From positions 1,488,001 to 1,552,000 of the forward strand of contig JAIXMN010000002.1 in NCBI GenBank assembly GCA_025716815.1: DNA of 64,000 nucleotides, read 5' to 3'. This document shows positions 58,501 through 64,000 of the stretch, piece by piece. Each line of letters begins with the position of its first letter. Position 1 is the first letter of the stretch. The DNA is from Dichotomocladium elegans. Its lineage: Eukaryota > Mucoromycota > Mucoromycetes > Mucorales > Lichtheimiaceae. Below the pieces are notes generated by a model. It was not told where the DNA came from and searched no databases. It was given only the letters and a program-made list of their open reading frames with translations. The position numbers and the translations under genes were made by a program.

Positions 58501-59623
58501 GGGACGGGTGATGACGCGAGAATTAGTTATCGCCTCGATAAGAAAATATGGACATTCTCACATACACATTGGATTTGACGTTGTCAGCGATCTGCTGGAA
58601 CGTAAGTGCAATTCATTCTTTGGGCCGAGTGACGTTAGTTTTTACCGGGTAAGTGAACAGCAACAGCACACACACATGCATGTCTAATGTTGTATTATTC
58701 AGGGTGTCGAGAATATGAGCCGTGCAAAACGGGCGGATACCGACCAGGAACGGATAAGTGCTCTGGGAGAGTCCCTGCGCTTATTCAAACAGGCACCTGA
58801 ATATCTCACCGATGAGAAACTCGGAGAGATCTGCTCTGACTTCAATAACCTGGGCTACTACATTGGCTCTGTAGAGCTACCATTAGAAAGGGTCCGAAAG
58901 CTTGATTCTGAAGGGCGAGCATTTGCGTTTACAGAAGGAGAAAGCTCAATCGGCGATGCTGGACAACAATTGCACGAAGCGCGACGACGATGCTATGAAC
59001 ACGTATTTCGCGCATTAAAAGCTGTCAAGACGTATGTTGACACGCGATATGGAGATCCAAAGACCTATGCGGCGAGAGTGTATGCAGCGGCTTACTCCTA
59101 CGACGACAAGCATTTCCAGTACGATCTCTACAGCTGGCTCATACAAGAAAATATGCAGAGAGAGCTATTGCAGGTCAACACTCCTTACCTGCTACCATTC
59201 TTTCAGGAGCGCGTGGAAGAAGGCAAGGCTATGGATTTCCTGTGGCAATACCACCGCCTTCGGGAGGAGTATCTGGAAGCTGCAGTGTATCTCGAGGCCC
59301 TTGCGTCCAGACCGAATGGCCTTCCTTTAGTGAAGCGGTTAGAATACCTTTCCCTTGCAATTGTCAATGCAAGATGCTGTGAAACCTGGCGATACAGTCA
59401 CCAGGAAATCACACGCTCGCTCCGGTTCTTGGAAGACCAGATGGCAGTTGCTCAAATACAATGGTCAATCCAGTGTAAGCTGCAGAGCGGCGGGCCAGAG
59501 TATCACGAAGCAGCAAAGGCACTGGATGGGGGGCTCTTTGACCTCACTGTTCTCCATGACAAGTACGCACGCCCATATGGACTAGATGAAGAAATTAAGG
59601 ACATAGAAGCCCTGAATGAATAA
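55556..59623 (+). CDS. Nup155/Nup170-family nucleoporin, lacking the usual C-terminal region
   Basis: The first supported exon begins MLGNTANLLYTNADGHSSLV (ATG 55556). A GC-AG intron (55689-55752) leads to HTLEEYVKRPTAIEQDFYKK, followed by the family signature FMGIFPEISCAWMTVDNRLF with LWNYTTG. Later exons show DGRIFLLGDGRVYELEY, LEIDNERKVLYLLSNQSRIE, HLVGITSSGYRLYFT and ADVIRGAVQLFFGCGG, the beta-propeller; then alpha-solenoid exons including SLHGLYLLLKQSIEAISFLD. The protein ends LFDLTVLHDKYARPYGLDEE plus twelve more residues at the stop 59621-59623. In other members the solenoid continues for roughly 200 more residues after this point. The protein forms part of the inner ring of the nuclear pore. 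Length about 1,100 aa. The start exon may not be the true N-terminus. Confidence 0.84.
55689..55752 (+). other. GC-AG intron in the nucleoporin gene
   Basis: Donor TTAG|GCAAGT and acceptor CGTAG|GA; removal gives an in-phase Gly codon and joins LADVLL to GHTLEEYVKRP. The donor is the optimal U1-complementary context for a GC intron. No GT donor nearby keeps the frame. Confidence 0.7.
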
Positions 59624-60205
59624 ACGTATGACGGCTTCTCTGCAATTATACATTCACCCAAAAACGAAAGTGTGGATTTGATTCTGCTTCAACGATGGTA
59701 TTTTTCTTCCTGAAAATGGTCTTCAGCAAGACTTCCCGTAACATATGCTACTAAACTTGAAGGCATATCAAACGACATCCGAAGATTTTAAAAATTATTA
59801 CTTTAATATCACGTGTTCCATCTTGGCCTTTACAATAACCTGGCATCTACATAGTTGGCATAGATCCTACGAATTACTCGCAAACGTCTTTGGCAATAAC
59901 TGGTGAAGGGCAGCGCCCAGCTCGTCGATGGAAACCATGATCTTGGTCATCTTTCAAAACTGTAATCTTCGAGATGCCAAGTTCATTAGCAATAGCGACT
60001 TGCTTCCATTTAGAGTGATTTGCTAACGCGCAAATCTGTCCTCGCGTTGATACTGATATTTCTTTCTGTTGTAGTGCCAGGCACTGTACGCGATTCAATA
60101 AAATATTTGGCTACGGCATAGTCCGTACAAAAACAGGAGACGTACGACAATGCCGAACAAAACCGCTTCAATGAGATTTCTGTGCTATGCTTTATTGTTA
60201 GTAAT
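59624..60205. other. Region between nucleoporin stop and methyltransferase stop
   Basis: 580 bases at a convergent gene junction. Bases 59624-59870 have no coding frame of useful length and no nucleoporin C-terminal sequence on the plus strand. The rest carries a Tc1-type fragment (see next entry). Confidence 0.5.
59874..60098 (-). pseudogene. Tc1-type transposase N-terminal fragment
   Basis: A 74-aa minus-strand frame reads ISVSTRGQICALANHSKWKQ followed by VAIANELGISKITVLKDDQD and HRRAGRCPSPVIAKDV. This is the first HTH of Tc1-like transposases (LSxxxRGQIxALxxxGxSxxxIAxxLGxSxxTV) with the GRPxxxxxR region partly altered. Nothing of the catalytic domain is present before the stop, so it is a 5' remnant. 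It sits between the 3' ends of two host genes. Confidence 0.65.
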
Positions 60206-61708
60206 CTAGTCTGTCGAAGGCTTCTGAGCGATGGCACGAGTCCAGCGTACAGTTGATTTGTAAGTTTTGCACTCCTCGCCCATGTCCTCGATAAATTTCT
60301 CATAAACTCCCGGCTCCTGAAATTCGGGACGGAACTTGGCATAAACCGATTTTGTGGATTTGAATGCCTCCTTGGTGTTTTCCCTGAAAACAAACATTAT
60401 GCATACATAAGAAAGATCATTCAGAATCGGATGATAAACGGGGGTATTCCTTACCAAAATAGTTCTCCAAGTTTTCCGCCGTGATTGACAGGTATATCAA
60501 CTGACCGAGCTTGGATATTGGTAAATCCAGCATCGGCAAGGAGTGTGGTAAGGTGGGACCCAAGGTCGGGATCCAGACCGGCGGCTGCCAGCATCTTGAA
60601 ACCTTTTCATTCCATTAGATCACTCTTTCAACTTATCCAGTCTGTAAATTGAACCTCACTTATATCATTTCCGGCTTTAGTGATAGGGCCAGAATTATGT
60701 GCTTCAGTGTACGAGAACTAAAACGGAAACCACGCGTTAACTTGGTTGGACACATTGGTGCGTAACACGCGTTCACCCAGTTGGAGTCATTGCTATCACC
60801 ATTACCTCGGTGAGTTCAATCCAACCTCCTGGCTTCAGAATGAGCTTATGATTTTCAAGAACCTAGTTACAAATGATCCATTATGGCAAGGGTGAGTCCA
60901 CACACATCTCGAAAAGAGACAACGTTGGGTCTTTTGACGGATTGACTCTTCCTCAATATACGAATAATACCTTAGGCCAGTCCACTATTTTGATACCGAC
61001 AGTAACTGCCTGCTGGTGAATGTATCCAAAGGAATCTTTTTCGAATGGTGGGTCCTCCACGATATTGTGGACATAGAACTCTGAGTTTTTAGGCTTGATT
61101 TGGTCGGGAAATCGAGAAGAGAGGTCGGTGCCACAGAATTTAGAGTTCGGGAATGCCTTCGCCATTTCGAGAACCCATGTTCCAGGGCCTGCGCATTGAG
61201 CACCAGAATAGGACATGTTATGGCTCAAAGATATCCTCGCACAGTTCTTTTTACGCGTTGAATACGTGATACGTACCACATGCAGAGTCGAGAACTTTTA
61301 TTCCATCTTCGAGCGCTTCCTGGACAGGGGCATCGAAGTTAGAGCCGAAAGCAAGCTGCACTGCCCAATGCTGAAGATGCAAACGATCGTCCTCTATAGT
61401 CATAGATATTTGGCAACCCACCACATAGTAAGCACCGGATTTAAACACAGTGGAGTCATTTAGTATTAACCTTGAATATCGTCGGGCAGAATATAAGTTA
61501 TATTCTTATCGGCGTGGAAATGTCGACCATCTTCATAGCGGTGAGCTGAAGTACTCTGGTTCGTCTGAATATGGCCGGGAATGGGATCCGTAGGAGACGC
61601 AGGTGCATTATCGCGTACAGTGGTCATATTGTATTCAGTGCTAGTCTCCATTTTCTCTTTTCTCGGTGAGTCCTTGTTCAATCTTTTGAGGAAACCGAAG
61701 CAGGCCAT
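60206..61708 (-). CDS. SAM-dependent methyltransferase, LaeA/TAM-type
   Basis: From ATG 61706-61708 (MACFGFLKRLNKDSPRKEKM) the spliced minus-strand gene reads RYEDGRHFHADKNITYILPD, then MTIEDDRLHLQHWAVQLAFG, NFDAPVQEALEDGIKVLDSA, and joins CG to PGTWVLEMAKAFPNSKF, giving DSACGPGTW, SAM motif I. Next come CGTDLSSRFPDQIKPKNSEF (motif II) and YIHQQAVTVGIKIVDW. Small exons supply VLENHKLILKPGGWIELTE (post-motif III), AAAGLDPDLGSHLTTLLADA and NTKEAFKSTKSVYAKFRPEF, ending at 60206. The arrangement YxLPxDxxExDRLxLQHW is typical of fungal LaeA-like and Mucoromycota TAM-domain methyltransferases. LaeA acts as a global regulator in Ascomycota; a methylation target is not inferable here. Five or six introns, some boundaries approximate. 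Starting upstream at 61837 is possible but less likely. Confidence 0.82.
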
Positions 61709-62895
61709 TCGAGTTCGGTCCCCTGCAGAAAAGTCAAGTGAATTTATAGCTTTACAACATGCGGTCTGCAACTTACGGACGTTCCACACTCTTACGCGCC
61801 TTTTTCTTTTAACGGCCCGAACAACAAATTCGTCCAATGGCGACTACAAATGCAGGTTGTACGAAACTTTAAATTCGTTCTGGCTGACAAAATATAATGT
61901 CCTGCTGCTTGTAGGACATGACTTGGCATCTTTGGATATTGCCAAATGTTAATTTCATTTTCACCACATAAAAATTACAGGTTTATCTTGAAACGTTGCT
62001 CGCCTAGCTCTGGAGAGCGAGAAAGACGTAGAGCTGAGGCAGATGGAAAACCAGCCAAAGTGTAATAGTTGTCGTATCCACACTCACATATTCATGGCGC
62101 CTCAGCTGCCATGGGACACTATTTCCTGTTGTGTGGCAGTGATGAATGGGCTGAATGGACTGAGCTTCAAGATCCAGGGACCGATTTCCACATCCTTCAG
62201 TGCACCTATGAAAGATACGTACTGTTGCGTCCTCCGGTCCAAATGTGATCTATTCAACTCAGCCATCATGATCGACTTTTCCTATAAATGCGACCTGCCC
62301 TGCTACCTGTCAATAAACAATCAATCCTTTATTGAGTCTCACAGAATCTCATTCGGTCACTTCTCATTATATCAAATCCTTGATTTTACAATAGTGACGC
62401 TGTCATGAGTGAGACAGCAGTGAAGCGAACGTATTCAGATCAAACTAATTGTAATTCGTCAAATGATGTTTGACAGGTGCCTGAGTGCGATATCTGCTTT
62501 AAATATCTTGGGGGTTCACGTTTTGTACAACACAAAAATGATGAGCGAAAGGTCCTCAGTTACATGTTAGTCAAACCACTCAAGAGGCGACATTGTCCAT
62601 AGGACAGTGATGCAATAATAACCATGACGTTGAAAATGGTTTTGTCGGTCATGGTTTTGCTCATGCTCAGCGCAGTGACCAGTTTCGATACTTCCAAATG
62701 CAGAGGGTCTGGTAAATTGATGCTGTAGTCCATGGCGTTAGAGCATAGTGCCGTGCGTCAAATCGTCCAGAAGCTTTTCACCAAAAGATCGGCGTTCCTA
62801 CCATGCTTTGCGCGTCATGATTCAAAACAATAATGTGAACAAGAACGACCATCTCGTTGCAGTAATCCCCCAGTGACAGCGTTGTATAATTGTTT
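61709..62895. other. Unassigned region upstream of the methyltransferase
   Basis: About 1.2 kb holding the methyltransferase promoter. Plus-strand frame 62043-62408 (121 aa, several Cys) and a short C-x-x-C ... H stretch near 62479 (ECDICFKYLGGSRFVQHKND) were noted, but neither has a second zinc ligand set, a domain or a clear start. No supported gene. Confidence 0.4.
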
Positions 62896-64000
62896 ATAAG
62901 GTCTTGCGCAACACTTGCAAACAGTTAGGTGATGTTGTTGCGTTGAAAAGGCTAGGACTCCTTCTCTTTGTGATGGATAAGGGACGAGCTGTACTGTGGT
63001 CGATATGGTTTCGGTGCTTTCCTGATGTTGCCGCTGACGAATCGTCCTTGTGATCAACGTTGTTATAGCTCCCAACAATTATGTTTTCTCCTGATGCAGA
63101 CATTGGGGCGTCATCCTTGGGTTCAACATTGTTGCCTCTACCAGCGGCTGCACGTTATTGTCGTGCCATCATGCGCTGCTCTCACAGTACCAATCAATTC
63201 ATCGGAACATTGAGCAAGTTTGTTCAGGTGAATGCCTTCTTTGCGTTGCATCCATTAATAAACATAAAGCACGCTTCTTGTCTAAATCTTTGATCGCTCA
63301 ATACTTTGTCATTCAGATGATTTCTACAAATTGGCTCGTAATGTTGTTCTCTGGCTCACTGATTAAGTGGCGCGAAACGTTCAATCTATGATTCAAAGCT
63401 TATAGAGGCTTTTTTGCTCTTTATTGTACCACGAGCTACTAAGAAAGTCATGTGATCTCCGCTCTGGAGTGATAACTACAACAGAGGCTCTTCGGTCAAT
63501 ACACCACTGTGCATCGGATCCAGCATTGGTGGGCAGCCGCTTGCTTAATCTTTTTCTTTCGCCTTCCTTGCGTTCTTTTGGAGGCATTGCATGCGGAAGA
63601 ATAAAAAAACACAAATAAATCATTGCGTCGCAAGCGTTTCTCTCCATATCTTACATCGCTGTACCATGGAGCCAAACGCTTCATTCGCACAGCATTGGCT
63701 TTTGCTGCAGAGTACTGCCCCGCTTCTGCTAATACAATAATTAGTCAGGAATACCTCTGACCCCGTATATATATATATATATCTGAAGCGTTTTTGGCAA
63801 TGGCGGCTACTGTCGATAAGACAACAGGAGATGCTACTGCACTATCACCGTGTGGTTGTGCGGCAGTAATGACAGGCATGTCAACCTCAACATCCTCAGC
63901 AGCAGACCAACACTCGAACATGAATGCATGCCACGCAATCCAGCTCTTTTGCAAAGGTAGAAAAACGCACGCCTGACCACCACCGACATTTCTCGAGCTG
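62896..64000 (-). CDS. Possible partial gene, unidentified (coding-like minus-strand segments up to the right edge)
   Basis: Several minus-strand segments have composition and codon use like coding exons: EDVEVDMPVITAAQPHGDSA and VVLSTVAAIAKNAS near 63780-63920, EAGQYSAAKANAVRMKRLAP with WYSD near 63655-63715 (followed by a GTAAG donor), KEGIHLNKLAQCSDELIGTV near 63200, and a final frame MSASGENIIVGSYNNVDHKD to its stop near 62896. A TA microsatellite (63766-63782) would fall in an intron. They may be exons of one gene entering from the right, but I cannot join them with confidence or recognise a family. Shown as a lead, not an established gene. Confidence 0.3.
63766..63782. repeat. TA dinucleotide repeat
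   Basis: Eight TA units, probably in an intron or intergenic DNA near the right edge. Confidence 0.85.

Noticed and set aside
62479..62560. Zinc-finger-like CDIC ... FVQH
   Set aside because: Only two Cys and one His at finger-like spacing; the second His and a second finger are missing, and there is no gene model around it.

Overview
The window is nuclear DNA of a fungus, most likely an early-diverging (Mucoromycota-type) mould. Genes are split by many short (about 50-100 nt) GT-AG introns, intergenic regions are A/T-rich with long homopolymers, and the gene set is fungal: Whi2, Kre9/Knh1-like wall protein, SIT-type siderophore MFS, Zn2Cys6 regulators, LaeA-like methyltransferase, Kap120/importin-11 and Nup155/170. 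The lineage is an inference from gene content and style; no rRNA or marker gene was seen. I found no bacterial, viral or CRISPR content.

Layout. 0-6.3 kb: left-edge Ysc84/SYLF gene (-), divergent from a NIPA-type Mg transporter (+), then a secreted kelch membrane protein (-). 6.3-15.4 kb: UTP20, the giant SSU-processome scaffold (+), convergent with mitochondrial ribosomal protein bL9m (-, with a 21-nt microexon). 16.8-23.7 kb: CDF zinc transporter (-), AIF/AMID-type FAD oxidoreductase (+), SIT-like MFS transporter (+). 23.7-26.4 kb: gene-poor, low complexity. 26.4-29 kb: Kre9-like secreted protein (+), an 86-aa prefoldin-like/ASDURF-like gene (-), Whi2-like BTB protein (-). 29.8-43 kb: two large Zn2Cys6 transcription factors pointing at each other (+ and -), with a transposon island between them: one nearly complete pogo/Tigger-like element and a decayed IS630/Tc1-type transposase. 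46-47.7 kb: ankyrin-repeat protein. 48.2-48.9 kb: a second decayed copy of the same IS630-type family. 49.3-53.6 kb: importin-11/Kap120. 53.8-54.7 kb: TLC-domain membrane protein. 55.6-59.6 kb: Nup155/170-family nucleoporin that stops before the usual C-terminal region, followed by a Tc1-type transposase fragment. 60.2-61.7 kb: LaeA-like methyltransferase (-). 61.7-64 kb: unassigned, with coding-like pieces on the minus strand near the edge.

How it fits together. Most genes are unlinked housekeeping functions (ribosome biogenesis, mitochondrial translation, nuclear transport). There is a loose group of ion or metal transporters (NIPA Mg, CDF Zn, SIT) and two regulators around a transposon island, but no clear biosynthetic cluster. 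Gene models below were spliced by eye from frame continuity and family motifs; exon ends given explicitly were phase-checked. The best leads for something unusual are the free-standing ASDURF-like prefoldin gene, two GC-AG introns, the 21-nt microexon, the C-terminally short nucleoporin beside a transposon scar, and the pogo element without an evident N-terminal DNA-binding domain.
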